A DNA stretch of 64,000 nt from Forficula auricularia (GCA_024734495.1 JALMQS010000887.1:921115-985114); one strand, 5' to 3'; shown: positions 27,701 through 33,499, numbered from the stretch's first letter. The notes: a model not told the origin generated them from the sequence alone. Numbers and translations are program-made.

Positions 27701-30700
27701 CAGATATATCATCTTGATATATATGTGTATATGTTTATTTGCATCAAGCAGAGGACAACCTCTTTGTTTCTCTTTGTGAATCAACAACTCTGCTACTCTC
27801 AGCAAAACAAAAACTTTTCAATTAATTTTTAGTCATCTAAAATTAGTTCTTTATCTTAACGCGAGATTTAGCGGAGGTGGGGCTTATAAGCTTAAAACCC
27901 CTGTGACCCTCCTCCTGAATTCACGCATGAAGCTCTGTCTTATCTATCTTCAATTTCTCGTATAAATTGTCGAATTATTGACATATCTATTGATTTTTCA
28001 CTTAAATATAATTCGATCTGTAGACCGGAGTTTAATTATTATATAATGAAAATGTCGAATAAAAAGTAATTTAGTTAATCAAAACCATCATAAAACATAT
28101 AAATTGAAAGTTTTTGTGCAGAGGGTAGCATTTTTTTATATTGAAGGAGACAATAAAACATATAATCAAAAATTTTCTAATATAGAGATTAAAAAAGTAA
28201 TTTTCGGACTTCGAACGGGAAATTTCCTATAATAAATAAGTTTCCTATAATTATATGAGATTTCAGATGCTGATATATATAAAAATTTAGTTGTTTTTAT
28301 GGTTCTTTTCCAAAGTAAAACAGGACCCTATTAGTCTTCCTACATGTCTGTCAGTCTGTCAGTAGATCGTAAACTAAATTAGAAATTTATAAATTATAGA
28401 TTGAAATTTTTGTAGTATTTATATATATGAGAACTTTTGCAAGATTCTAAGGTCTTTCCCTATAAAAACATTTAAAATTTATTTTTTGATATAATTGCAT
28501 TTTTAGTTAAATTTCCTAATTTTAATACACATATAAAACAATTTGTAATGACCTTTTAGTGAGTTTTAAAATAAAAATTATTTAATAAAATAAAATTGAA
28601 AAAAAGAAATGTTCATTCTTTTATCATAACAAAACAATAAAATATCAATATAAAATCATTAAAAAAATGAATTTTACATTTTTGGACCCGAGGATGTTAA
28701 GCTAGAGAGGCCAAAATTGAATCACTTCTCTGCATTGGAAATACCATACACATTTTAACACAACAATGAACTTTCAACGACCACGTTTTTCGCTTATCGT
28801 GACTTTCGAGATCCAGAGAGATAGACACACAGGCAGAAAAGATATGGTTGAAAATGATCTTTCTTCATGTTTCAGATATTTTTTGGCCAATGAGCTTCAC
28901 CCACCTTCTGGGCATGCCGCGTAAAATTGTTGGACTCAGGCTTACTGAAACTCTATGATGAGTGTACTTTGTAAAACTTAGGTCACAGAAATCTGCATAA
29001 ACAGACAAGTCATAGAGGTTTTTTAAGAAAACCTTTTGAGAAAAGATATAGGGGTCTCAAATTTATATCTTGAAAGAAAAACACTTTGTTATACTTTTAA
29101 ATGTACTTATTTTTTTATTACTTAGATATTTTTATAAATTAATTAGTATTTTGAAATTTTTCTTCATTATACATTACTATTTAATAAAGAATCTTTAATA
29201 TATTCACGGATTACTATCTTGTGGTTACTACCACACTAATTTTAATTTCACTTGGCTTGAATTTGAATCCCCTCTTACCCCATATTTTGGTGCTTCATGA
29301 AATTATTCGTATTCTTTAAATGAGTTCCAAACCAGTGGTCTAAATAGAAAATTTCACAAACTTTCGAAAAAAACAATATTTCAAAATATTTTTAGAAATT
29401 TAATTTATTTTTAAAAACAAATTTGCTGTAGAAATAAAAAATTACACTTCCACTTCCACTTCCACTTTCATTTCCAAGTAGAAGACAATAGATGAAGGGG
29501 TATTATCTAATGAATTCCAAAATAATTCCACATAATTCCAAAGACGGTGTACACCTAATTCCAATTGCGGTTCACCCCTCGAGTATACCTATATATTCAG
29601 ACAGATATTACTAAAGCGGCTCTAACCTGAGAGCATACCGAGTCTTGATAAAGTTTTAGCTATTTCTTTCAATTTTTATTGTCGTCATAGGTTTTAAAAG
29701 CTATTTCCGACTTTTATATGTAAATTTGTACATAGTTTATTAATTTTTAATGTGAGCAAATTTAGAGATAAAACTAGAACAAATCAATTTCTTTAAGTAA
29801 ATTAATTCAATGTTCATTAAGTTGGGGTTATTTAGACGATCTTGTCCTATCCTTTTCCAATAAACCTCAAACTGGAAATGATTTTTCTGCTAAAATATTT
29901 GTTTCTATCTAAAAACATAAAGAAGTATTCTTTGTAATACGTCTTCATAGTGATCAATCAGCAGCAAGTCTATACAAGATCCTGATCCTCCTATTAAGTA
30001 AAATCTTGTCTGAAATATATTTTCCCCAGACATTTGTAAACTCGATAGGCAAGCAAATAAAAAAAAAAATAAAAAAATTAAAATTGTAAATTTTCGAATG
30101 ACGTCAATAGTCAGGCCCGTCCAGCACGACAGACAGTTTTTAAAAATTTTAATTTTAAGAAATCTCACCTAGGTGTTGTTGTTTGTTCTCAACAAAATAT
30201 AAGATAATGAATGGAAAGATTTAAGCATCTTTTTGAGTGTCTTTTTTGAAAAAAGATGGAAATTATTTCAAAAATCAACCCAGACCTATAATATTAATAA
30301 ATGAATTTACTTTAAGGACCAATCAAAGATTTTAGAGAAAATATTTTTACATTGCATATCAGAGAGGTTCGTCCCCTTAGGAATCGAACCCAAATCTTTA
30401 GCTATACTTTTTATATATGTTGCATGTCAGAGAGATGTTTGTCTTAAAGGTTTGGCTAACGGCCCCGACAGGCTAGTTAGTGCTTGGGTTCGATTCCTAA
30501 GAGGACGAACCTCTCTGATATGCAATGTAAAAATATTTTCTCTAAAATCTATGATTGGTCCTTAAAGTTAAATTCATTTATTAAAAATATAAGATGTTAA
30601 ACGCACTTAATTTATCGTATTTTTCCTATATTTGATTCAATCGCGAATCAAATGTAGGTGATTTTTGTCAAATATTAAGTGAAAATAATATCTGAACTTA

Positions 30701-30991
30701 TATATTTCTAACTTGAAATAAATTTTATATTCGTGATTTCAAAATAGATAAATTTTAGATTGATATGAAATGAAAGTGTGACTATACCTGTTTTTGAATT
30801 TTGGCAACTTTGCGGTCATGATTTTTAGGCGCAGAATTTAGAGTGAAGATGATCCAACTGCGAAAGTAAACCCACCAGTCGTAAAAAAAGGACAAGGGCA
30901 GCAGAAAGGGGCAAACGATTAACCATCGCTGATGCACTAACAAATATTTGACAAGTCGGTTGAAGACGGACTCGGATTTCTCATTCGCCAT
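1982..30991 (-). CDS. DHCR24: DHCR24, delta(24)-sterol reductase (seladin-1), complete ten-exon gene
   Basis: Exons in coding order: 30788..30991, 11371..11526, 9154..9259, 7675..7793, 4679..4773, 4446..4614, 4238..4378, 3972..4169, 2217..2434, 1982..2135. They sum to 1560 nt (519 codons plus stop), all introns are GT-AG, and every phase closes; the vertebrate protein is about 516 aa. The family is an FAD/NADPH enzyme of the ER membrane that reduces the delta-24 bond of desmosterol and other sterols to give cholesterol. Visible marks: a hydrophobic N-terminal anchor at about residues 23-50; the FAD (PCMH-type) domain with [11 protein letters not shown] (about 147-157) and [13 protein letters not shown] (160-172); and the C-terminal signatures [34 protein letters not shown] and MLYADTYMT. 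The start ATG has a good context (CACCATGG). Arthropods do not make sterols de novo, so the role is probably conversion of dietary desmosterol-type sterols. The assignment comes from recalled family sequence; no search was run. Confidence 0.95.
2217..2434 (-). CDS. DHCR24: DHCR24 exon 9
   Basis: 218 nt, acceptor GTTTGCAG, donor CATGG|GTATGT. It encodes [19 protein letters not shown] and [13 protein letters not shown], ending ...VRKCHG. Between these it has an insert of charged residues relative to vertebrates (about [14 protein letters not shown]). Confidence 0.92.
2738..3128. mobile_element. hAT-type MITE in DHCR24 intron 9
   Basis: Terminal inverted repeats CAGTGATTCTCAACC at 2738 and GGTTGAGAAACACTA ending at 3128 are typical of non-autonomous hAT elements. 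The subterminal GGGGTTCCTC...GGGTTCCAC blocks are also inverted. No clear 8-bp target duplication remains. Confidence 0.7.
3972..4169 (-). CDS. DHCR24: DHCR24 exon 8
   Basis: 198 nt (66 codons), phase 0, acceptor TTTTTAG, donor AAA|GTAAGT. It encodes [36 protein letters not shown], and [11 protein letters not shown]. Confidence 0.92.
4238..4378 (-). CDS. DHCR24: DHCR24 exon 7
   Basis: 141 nt (47 codons), phase 0, acceptor TTTGAAG, donor AAG|GTAAAA. It encodes [17 protein letters not shown] and [20 protein letters not shown]. Confidence 0.92.
4446..4614 (-). CDS. DHCR24: DHCR24 exon 6
   Basis: 169 nt, acceptor TGTATAG, donor AAG|GTACTT. It encodes [13 protein letters not shown]...[19 protein letters not shown], matching the vertebrate YVKLRFEPVRGLE...HFVEGLLYS region. 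Confidence 0.92.
4679..4773 (-). CDS. DHCR24: DHCR24 exon 5
   Basis: 95 nt, acceptor TCTTTAG, donor AAAAG|GTAATT. It encodes [18 protein letters not shown]...RIIPCK, matching SDLFYAVPWSCGTLGF...RIIP of vertebrate DHCR24. The AG left at its end joins G of exon 6 to give Arg. Confidence 0.92.
4985..5360. mobile_element. hairpin element with two inverted ribozyme-like cores
   Basis: Arms at about 5000-5096 and 5230-5352 are inverted copies (AAATACAAATCTTTTATAG at both outer ends). Each arm carries a stem-loop followed by CGAAACGT: minus strand 5060-5032 (GGTAGAATTTCTACC) and plus strand 5275-5305 (GGGAGAATTTCTCCC). The first core block reads TTGATAA instead of the hammerhead CTGATGA, so catalysis is unlikely. 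Lies in DHCR24 intron 4. Confidence 0.6.
5377..5445. mobile_element. hAT element terminus, fragment
   Basis: CAGGGGCGGGCTGTGACTTT and the block AGGATGCTGTCC are the inverse of the right end of the hAT element at 24231..25496 (GGACAGCATCCCC...CCACCACTG). The partner end was not found. Confidence 0.5.
5700..6240 (-). pseudogene. LINE reverse transcriptase C-terminal fragment
   Basis: Minus-strand reading gives ...[18 protein letters not shown], then [52 protein letters not shown] and KRAVRLIDD. This is the part after the YADD palm typical of jockey/I-type non-LTR elements. It is truncated at about 6240, just inside the YADD block, and frameshifted near 5790. Same family as 57033-57778 and 63109-63921. 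Confidence 0.85.
6250..6420 (-). repeat. possible tRNA-related SINE fragment
   Basis: The minus strand holds GTGAACTGATATGAGCGC followed by GGGTTTGATCTCCG, which looks like A- and B-box spacing of a tRNA-derived repeat. No tRNA fold or second copy was confirmed. Confidence 0.25.
6745..6800 (+). repeat. terminal fragment of the TTTACCATAC family
   Basis: CATGCACGATTACAATACTTG and ACCATACCCTGTACGGTAAAG equal the right end of the repeats at 38733-39306 and 60116-60876. Flanking this, 6571-6612 and 6700-6741 are inverted copies of an 'AATCTTTAATCACATCATAA' block. Confidence 0.6.
7009..7226. mobile_element. possible hAT-type MITE
   Basis: CACTTGGTGGATTTCGGTG near 7009 and GGGGGGCCC...AATCTGCCACTG inverted ending at 7226 look like degraded hAT ends with GGGGACCC/GGGCCCCC subterminal blocks. 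Confidence 0.35.
7227..7470 (-). pseudogene. possible LINE C-terminal fragment
   Basis: The minus-strand frame ends ...[15 protein letters not shown], resembling the R-x-x-x-WNSLP motif near the end of many non-LTR reverse transcriptases. Nothing else is conserved enough to be sure. Confidence 0.35.
7675..7793 (-). CDS. DHCR24: DHCR24 exon 4 (FAD domain)
   Basis: 119 nt, acceptor CTTGCAG, donor AAA|GTAAGT. It encodes [19 protein letters not shown] and [17 protein letters not shown], the most conserved block of the protein. Confidence 0.93.
8423..8690. mobile_element. hAT-type MITE in DHCR24 intron 3
   Basis: CAGAGGTTCTTAACC at 8423 is matched by the inverted GTTTGAGAAACTCTA ending at 8690. 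About 268 bp, AT-rich, no coding content. Confidence 0.55.
9154..9259 (-). CDS. DHCR24: DHCR24 exon 3 (FAD domain)
   Basis: 106 nt, phase 0 in and phase 1 out, acceptor ATGTAG, donor GTTG|GTAAGT. It encodes [14 protein letters not shown] and [12 protein letters not shown], the conserved FAD-pocket segment of the family. Confidence 0.93.
9748..9779 (+). repeat. short tetranucleotide repeat (AGTC/AGTG)n
   Basis: GAGTCAGTCAGTCAGTGAGTG continues for about 32 bp inside DHCR24 intron 2. It is followed by a moderately GC-rich stretch to 9950 that looks like old repeat DNA. Confidence 0.7.
9955..10614. mobile_element. hAT-type element, non-autonomous
   Basis: CAGGGGTGTCCAACCC at 9955 and the inverted GGGTTGGACAGCCCTG ending at 10614, with subterminal CACGGCCCAAA / GGGGCCACGG blocks, are classical hAT ends. 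The interior is AT-rich with no transposase. Confidence 0.8.
10900..11175. mobile_element. second hAT-type copy, 5'-truncated
   Basis: This is related to 10020-10614 in order and sequence (TTATTCTTGAAAAAAGCTTC vs TATACTTGAAAATAGCTTC; then GGGGCCACACTC and GGATTGGACAGTCCTG at the end). The left terminal repeat is missing. Confidence 0.65.
11371..11526 (-). CDS. DHCR24: DHCR24 exon 2
   Basis: 52 codons, phase 0 at both ends, acceptor TTGCAG, donor ATG|GTAAAA. It encodes IREWIDSG..., [18 protein letters not shown] and [11 protein letters not shown], the start of the FAD-binding domain. Confidence 0.93.
11729..11786. repeat. short near-perfect palindrome
   Basis: AATTGTAATAGGTTGGAGTT...GTGTTTCAC and its exact inverse meet at 11757, giving arms of about 30 bp. 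A related sequence, GTTTATAATGAAACATTTTT then GGTTGGAGTTGGTG, is at 48490-48540. Confidence 0.75.
12478..12640. mobile_element. hairpin made of two Penelope-type 3' ends
   Basis: Inverted arms TAATTAAGTAATGGAGAGG and CTCTCATTACTTAATTATA enclose TTATGGAAAACG...CGTTTTCCATAA. The right arm retains AAAGCCGAAACG, the 3' half of the ribozyme-like core seen whole at 40900-40938. The partner GATGATGGC half is absent. Confidence 0.6.
12677..12719. repeat. (TA)n microsatellite
   Basis: About 21 uninterrupted TA units. Confidence 0.95.
13283..13693 (+). pseudogene. N-terminal part of an ORF resembling a tegument/OTU-like cysteine protease
   Basis: The frame opens with [20 protein letters not shown], then [49 protein letters not shown] and [10 protein letters not shown]. 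The pattern (Gln before Cys-rich start, W..., D, LLV, GF-LREA-F, H near the end) resembles the N-terminal tegument/OTU-like cysteine peptidase domain met in some large mobile elements. The match is from memory of the pattern and is tentative. The frame is cut at about 13693 by the LINE 3' end and resumes at about 17918. Stops upstream of 13283 show it is dead. Confidence 0.45.
13834..15578 (-). pseudogene. LINE ORF2, linker and reverse transcriptase domain (one frameshift)
   Basis: The linker (15578..15285) joins the reverse transcriptase (15300..13834) across a run of As at about 15303-15311 where one base has been lost. The RT shows ITPIPKK...[68 protein letters not shown] (catalytic ADD) and [12 protein letters not shown]. 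It copies element RNA at the nicked target. Only two single-base shifts break ORF2, so the insertion is fairly young. Confidence 0.92.
15592..16645 (-). pseudogene. LINE ORF2, apurinic-like endonuclease domain
   Basis: Reads [13 protein letters not shown], then [58 protein letters not shown] and [10 protein letters not shown]. These are the metal- and phosphate-binding motifs (N-E, GDFN, SDH) of the LINE exonuclease/endonuclease fold, which nicks target DNA. The frame is lost near 15630 in an A-rich run: it ends ...[11 protein letters not shown] where the neighbouring frame continues into the linker. Confidence 0.88.
16648..17910 (-). CDS. LINE ORF1, gag-like nucleic-acid-binding protein
   Basis: Starts at ATGGCGTCAACTGAG ([10 protein letters not shown]) at 17910. 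The longer frame to 17985 runs into the hAT element and is not original. The first half is rich in Lys, Glu and Asn and looks coiled-coil. The middle has LPRLKIKNV and an RNA-recognition-like stretch. The C-terminal part has zinc knuckles: [27 protein letters not shown] and CTNCIKKN. Such proteins bind element RNA. The frame is intact from 17910 to the stop at 16648, and ORF2 follows within a few bases. Confidence 0.85.
   Translation of the reverse strand, partial: ASTERDTLFSSSIETLKKVTVESGNLKTSLKNDILKSINNFLKVYNDMKKELEDQKRISDEHVEVRISPNATSIDVLNSHVETENNLLNQLVVEMRSKNIILIENKTLLEEKIVHIKKELEDCKSKLRLDTHLCQKTQNEKNVLKNSQEQNQNIDEKKIKNDNHVPLLRPFYKETLIMKTKINKTNEQMKIDLINKIDPKLFKDIKVTNSRNDGNIIFQTNSSEELEKITNKINEQFNSEVDLIKPKKRLPRLKIKNVINEANLEDVDLINRIILQNDIDTSENFTLKIIYKTKPKDKYFDMCIEMDSKTFAAINQRQSLLIGFESCKFYESFDIVRCFRCNGFNHKISSCNKDRPTCGSCSEDHMTKDCSNNIKKCTNCIKKNTNLNLDLNTDHPTWSHMCPTYMAIIQNYKKKISYSE
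17918..17955 (+). pseudogene. short middle piece of the interrupted protease-like ORF
   Basis: Plus-strand TTATTACTTCAGTGATTCTT... reads [12 protein letters not shown] and then meets the hAT element at 17956. In the tegument-like protease family the equivalent FDSH/D-x-H holds the catalytic Asp and His; here the His position is Tyr. The frame resumes after 18660. Confidence 0.45.
17956..18652 (+). mobile_element. hAT element, 697 bp, with transposase C-terminal remnant
   Basis: Terminal inverted repeats TAGGAATGTTACAAATGT and ACATTCGTAACATCACTA (inverted: TAGTGATGTTACGAATGT), flanked by the perfect 8-bp target duplication GTCCAAAG (17948-17955 and 18653-18660). Inside, plus strand, is the hAT dimerisation region in broken frames: [20 protein letters not shown] near 18330-18390, then [20 protein letters not shown]. 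It also has direct and inverted ATTCGCAT motifs in both subterminal zones, likely old transposase-binding sites. Confidence 0.92.
18661..18948 (+). pseudogene. C-terminal part of the interrupted protease-like ORF
   Basis: Reads [54 protein letters not shown] and ends ...SSIDVMQP at the TGA of 18946-18948. The phrase G-x-AC-x-I-EC-x-NLDEF fits the tail of the tegument/OTU-like domain (G..CL.EF..L). It continues the frame of 17918-17955 once the hAT element and one GTCCAAAG copy are removed. Function unknown. Confidence 0.45.
18949..20195. other. no gene seen
   Basis: AT-rich intron DNA of DHCR24. Short frames only, with no recognisable repeat ends. Confidence 0.5.
20196..21069 (-). mobile_element. 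hAT element remnant with transposase C-terminus
   Basis: CAGGTATGGGCAACTTTTGC at the left and GGCCGGATCCGGTTACCCAT at the right look like hAT ends with GGGCCATAG/GGGGGCCGG subterminal blocks. Minus-strand frame 20776..20387 reads [50 protein letters not shown] and [17 protein letters not shown], the dimerisation region of GTF2IRD2/ZBED5-like hAT transposases. Upstream coding traces ([20 protein letters not shown]) are in other frames, so it is dead. Confidence 0.82.
21070..23090. other. no gene seen
   Basis: Intron 1 DNA. There is a CTCTCTCTC tract near 21430 and scattered repeat-like text, but no domain or paired repeat ends that I can support. Confidence 0.5.
23097..24060 (+). mobile_element. 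GACTTCAAAA family, long copy
   Basis: A palindrome of about 430 bp (23097-23525; arms AATTTTTATAAAA...CCGACTTCAAAAA... and inverse) is followed by TTTTTAG, a short coding-like stretch ([27 protein letters not shown]) now with stops, and the end TTTTTTGAAGTCGGTTAAAA. Near-identical to 34345-35335. Confidence 0.8.
24231..25496 (+). mobile_element. hAT element with perfect 8-bp target duplication
   Basis: CAGTGGTGTGCGGTCCATGG at the left, GTCACAGACCACCACTG at the right, and ATATATAC repeated on both sides (24223-24230, 25497-25504). At 25230-25300 a frame reads [16 protein letters not shown], a worn form of the S-x-ERSFSTLKRIKT motif of hAT transposases. The rest is degenerate. Confidence 0.88.
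26510..26830 (+). repeat. tandem duplication, unit about 175 bp, two copies
   Basis: GCAGTTTTTCCTTCATAA starts each unit (26519 and 26692). ACTTGGACCACTTTTTTGAT and AAACTCTTAGATTTATAGAT recur in both at the same spacing. Confidence 0.8.
27031..27160. repeat. hairpin with about 55-bp arms
   Basis: TTAAGTGGATATTGATGAGG...TTACACTA and the inverse AGTGTAAATTATC...CCTCATCAATATCCACTTAA surround a short loop. It has the look of a small foldback insertion. Confidence 0.85.
27563..27822. mobile_element. foldback element, retrozyme-like family, no ribozyme core
   Basis: CACAAAGAGAAACAAAGAGG...GCTTGATGCAAATAAACAT is followed by a TA-rich core and the exact inverse, then a non-palindromic tail ATCAACAACTCTGCTACTCT...AACTTTTCAAT. 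The 11-bp target duplication TAATTTTTAGT is perfect (27552-27562, 27823-27833). The sister copy at 33826-34123 carries a hammerhead core where this one has only (TA)-rich repeats. Confidence 0.82.
27823..29446. other. no gene seen
   Basis: AT-rich intron DNA. 28120-28155 (GCAGAGGGTAGCA...TATATTGAAGGAGAC) resembles the outer part of the ribozyme-bearing element at 59580-59890. 28820-28900 resembles part of the hAT element at 24231-25496. Confidence 0.4.
29447..29583. mobile_element. CGAGGGGTGAACC-family MITE, partial
   Basis: The right part (CACTTCCACTTTCATTTCC... GTGTACACCTAATTCC ... GCGGTTCACCCCTCG) matches the 1560-1719 copy. The left end is missing. Confidence 0.7.
30295..30595. repeat. 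hairpin element with tRNA-like box
   Basis: Arms ATAAATGAATTTACTTTAAGG...GCATATCAGAGAGG and inverse. Near the centre is GGTTCGATTCCTAAGAGG (plus) and its partner, with GGCTAACGGCCCCGACAGG upstream. GGTTCGATTCC is a good RNA polymerase III B box. A related hairpin at 56041-56225 keeps the shape but not the B box. The flank 30610-30720 has an inverted copy at 41268-41360. Confidence 0.5.
30788..30991 (-). CDS. DHCR24: DHCR24 exon 1 (start codon, membrane anchor)
   Basis: 68 codons from ATG at 30991..30989 to the donor CAG|GTATAG, phase 0. It carries the hydrophobic stretch around [15 protein letters not shown] and the conserved turn [18 protein letters not shown] (SSAP...IQKQ in vertebrates). 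It is separated from exon 2 by a 19.3-kb intron. Confidence 0.93.
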
Positions 30992-31304
30992 GGTGAGGAA
31001 GAATGAGAAATTCTCCCGACAAGGCTGAAGGCGAGAAGGTCAGGAGGGAATGAGCCGGCCGGCACCTTCGTCGACGTCTATATGGCCAAGCCTATATTCA
31101 CTAGGACCCCCTCTCGAGCTTATCACTGCCAAGCAGCGCCACGTCTCCACCAAACCATTTCCTTAATCCAGCCAATCTCAACCTGTGGCCCGCGAAATAT
31201 CTCAAGGAAGGGGATTAGGCGCCGAAGAAATTAATCAACTATATGTACAAATGTACATATAAAAGTCGGAAAGAACTTTTAATACGTATGACGTCAATAA
31301 ACAT
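30992..31304 (-). promoter_or_regulatory. DHCR24 5' flank / presumed promoter and 5' UTR
   Basis: A GC-richer block (31010-31150, e.g. GAGCCGGCCGGCACC) directly precedes the start codon, unlike the AT-rich repeats around it. A weak TATA-like ATATAG lies near 31080 on the minus strand. No transcription start can be fixed from sequence. Confidence 0.35.
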
Positions 31305-31860
31305 TTGGTGTGGTCACCACACGACTTTCACATTTTCACTAATTTGAAATCATCACGACACTCCTAATTTACACCTCCTTCCTTTATTTCATTCGGATTA
31401 AAAATGTGACACAACTAATAACTCATGACACTTGATAAATACAGTAATTTAAAAAAATCGTTAGAGCCGTTTTTGAGAAAATCAAAAAAAAAATCTTTCA
31501 TGTAAATGCCAACTTCCGGTTTTCCGATTTCAATGACTGATTTAATGCGCCACGCAGAGAGGGGAAGCCCTTTACAGAAAGGAAACAATTTATTTACAAA
31601 TTAGGTTGCAACCCTCATCAGCCGACCAGATAAGTACGCCAGATGTTGTGGCTATTAGCAAAAAGTACAAGTATATTTGGGCGCCACTAGGACTCCAGAA
31701 CCGGGGCCAGAGTGTTGGGAGCGCCAAAAGAGCCCAACAACTGTGCAATGCGACAAGAAAAGCTTGCTGTACTCCTTCTAGCCTATATCGAGCTTAAGTT
31801 TCGAATTTCGTAGCTCTGAGACTTATGGTCGCGAAATGCAGAGGGGTACATACGTACATA

Positions 31861-32016
31861 CCGAGGGGTGAACCGCGATTGGAATTATGTGTACACCGTC
31901 TTTGGAATTATTTGGAATTCATTAGATAATCTATTGTCATCTATTGTCTTCTACTTGGAAATGAAAGTGGAAGTGGAAGTACGTGTACACGATTTTAGGT
32001 CGCGGTTCACCTCTCG
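31861..32016. mobile_element. CGAGGGGTGAACC-family MITE, complete
   Basis: CGAGGGGTGAACCGCGATTG at the left and TAGGTCGCGGTTCACCTCTCG at the right are inverted ends. Inside are TTGGAATTATTTGGAATTC and GTGTACAC motifs. It ends exactly where the next MITE begins. Confidence 0.85.
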
Positions 32017-32164
32017 CCCAACTAGCAAAGTAGCTGTATAATTTTAGGTTATATAACATTTATGTTTTGTTGCTGTTTTATAAGTGCTCCATAACGCTTA
32101 TACAACATCAATACAACATAACAGTTGTATAACCTAAGATTTTACAGCTATTTTGCTAGTAGGG
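32017..32164. mobile_element. CCCAACTAGC MITE, copy 1
   Basis: CCCAACTAGCAAAGTAGCTGT and, inverted at the right, CCCTACTAGCAAAATAGCTGT. The interior ATAACGCTTATACAACATCA is shared with copy 2. Confidence 0.88.
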
Positions 32165-32181
32165 CGGTACATACATACTTA

Positions 32182-32337
32182 CCCAACTAGCAAAGTAGCT
32201 GTATAATTTGAGGTTATATAACTTTTATGTTTTGTTGCTGTTTTATAAGTGCTCCATAACGCTTATAAAACATCAATACAACATAACAGTTGTATGTATG
32301 TTGTTGTGTAAATTATACAGCTATTTTGCTAGTAGGG
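32182..32337. mobile_element. CCCAACTAGC MITE, copy 2
   Basis: Same ends and interior as copy 1, in the same orientation 17 bp downstream. A 3-bp TTA flanks it on both sides and may be the target duplication. Confidence 0.88.
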
Positions 32338-32917
32338 TTACGCACTGACCAATGGATTTTTGGCCCATTTTTGGCCTCTGGTGACCACAATATCCGGTTT
32401 TATGTCCCAAATCCGGTTTCCAACTATTAAGGGCATCGATTCCTTCCACCTAGTAGTTACAAAATGAAATTAACTTTTTTTGAGAAAATAAAAAAAAAAA
32501 ACGAAATAAAGGAAGGGGGTGTAAATTAGTAGTGTCGCGATGATTTCAAATAAATGAAAATATGAAAGTCGTGTGGTGAACACACCAGTTGATTCATAAC
32601 AAATCTCTTTTGTAAACATTGATTCTGTTCTATGATTTTATCTAATTTTTGTATGAAAATTCTGAATAATAAAACGTGATTGATACTATTCTACACTGCA
32701 TCAATTATAAAATAAGTAAATAGACCCAAATTTTCGACATCTGGCATCCCTTGTGGGGATTTAAATGATGATTGAATTATGACTTCAAGCGAACAAATAG
32801 AGCACAGGCTGGTAAAGGTATGAGCTAACATACTTGGGGAAGAAACTTAATATTATGGTTAAACATCTTAGAAGAATTATTCAGTAAAAATGAGGAAATT
32901 TCGAAAATCAACCTAGG

Positions 32918-33208
32918 AAATTGCAAGAGAGATATGAAAAGCTGAATGCTTTAGATTCACAACTAAATGAAATCTTATATTTAACGGAAGAAAATGATGA
33001 TGAACTTGATAAAAAGGTAGAAGCTTGTCAAAAATATAAGGATAAATATTTTGAATTAATTTTTAAATTGGAGGGGATGGAAGAAATTTCAAGACAAGAG
33101 AATAGAGAAAATAATTTTTCTCTCTCTATAAAATCCCAAGGAATGAAATTAAAACTCCCCAAAATTGAATTATGTAATTATGATGGCAAGTTAGAGAATT
33201 GGATAGCC
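32918..33208 (+). pseudogene. BEL/Pao-type gag, fragment A
   Basis: Reads LQERYEKLNALDSQLNEILY, then EACQKYKDKYFELIFKLEG and LKLPKIELCNYDGKLENWIA. A coiled-coil start followed by KLPK-I-L-x-x-(F/Y)-x-G is characteristic of BEL/Pao gag. The frame is cut at 33208 by a foldback insertion and resumes at 33500 with FWAQFKRIHED. Confidence 0.85.
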
Positions 33209-33487
33209 ATAAAGTAAAGAGAGTGTAGTTTCACAGTGAATGAAATAAAACTCAAAGAGGTTTATACAAACTCAATATATTTCGGATTATTAGTCCATCA
33301 TCACGAGTTTACAGATTAAAAACAGTTTTTAATCTGTAAACTCTGATGATGGACTAATAATCCGAAATATATTGAGTTTGTATAAACCTCTTTGAGTTTT
33401 ATTTCATTCACTGTGAAACTACACTCTCTTTACTTTATTAATTAATATCATGTTTCACCTGAAACCTACACCACTTTTCCTAAGTAA
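33209..33487. mobile_element. foldback element with two inverted ribozyme-like cores, inside gag
   Basis: Near-perfect hairpin: arms 33222-33318 and 33331-33428 (GAGTGTAGTTTCACAGTGAA ... inverse). The right arm has CTGATGA (33343-33349), GGA...TCC and CGAAATATAT; the left arm reads GTGATGA instead. Flanked by AATTGGATAGCC (33197-33208) and AATTGCATAGCC (33488-33499), a 12-bp duplication with one mismatch. Confidence 0.85.
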
Positions 33488-33499
33488 AATTGCATAGCC

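Larger units (their letters stand above)
31305..32590. mobile_element. element with about 100-bp terminal inverted repeats upstream of DHCR24
   Basis: TTGGTGTGGTCACCACACGAC...TTACACCTCCTTCC...TTATTTC at 31305-31405 is the inverse of 32493-32590. Between them lie a CGAGGGGTGAACC MITE, two CCCAACTAGC MITEs and no transposase. A 63-aa frame at 31606-31797 has no recognisable domain. Confidence 0.7.
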
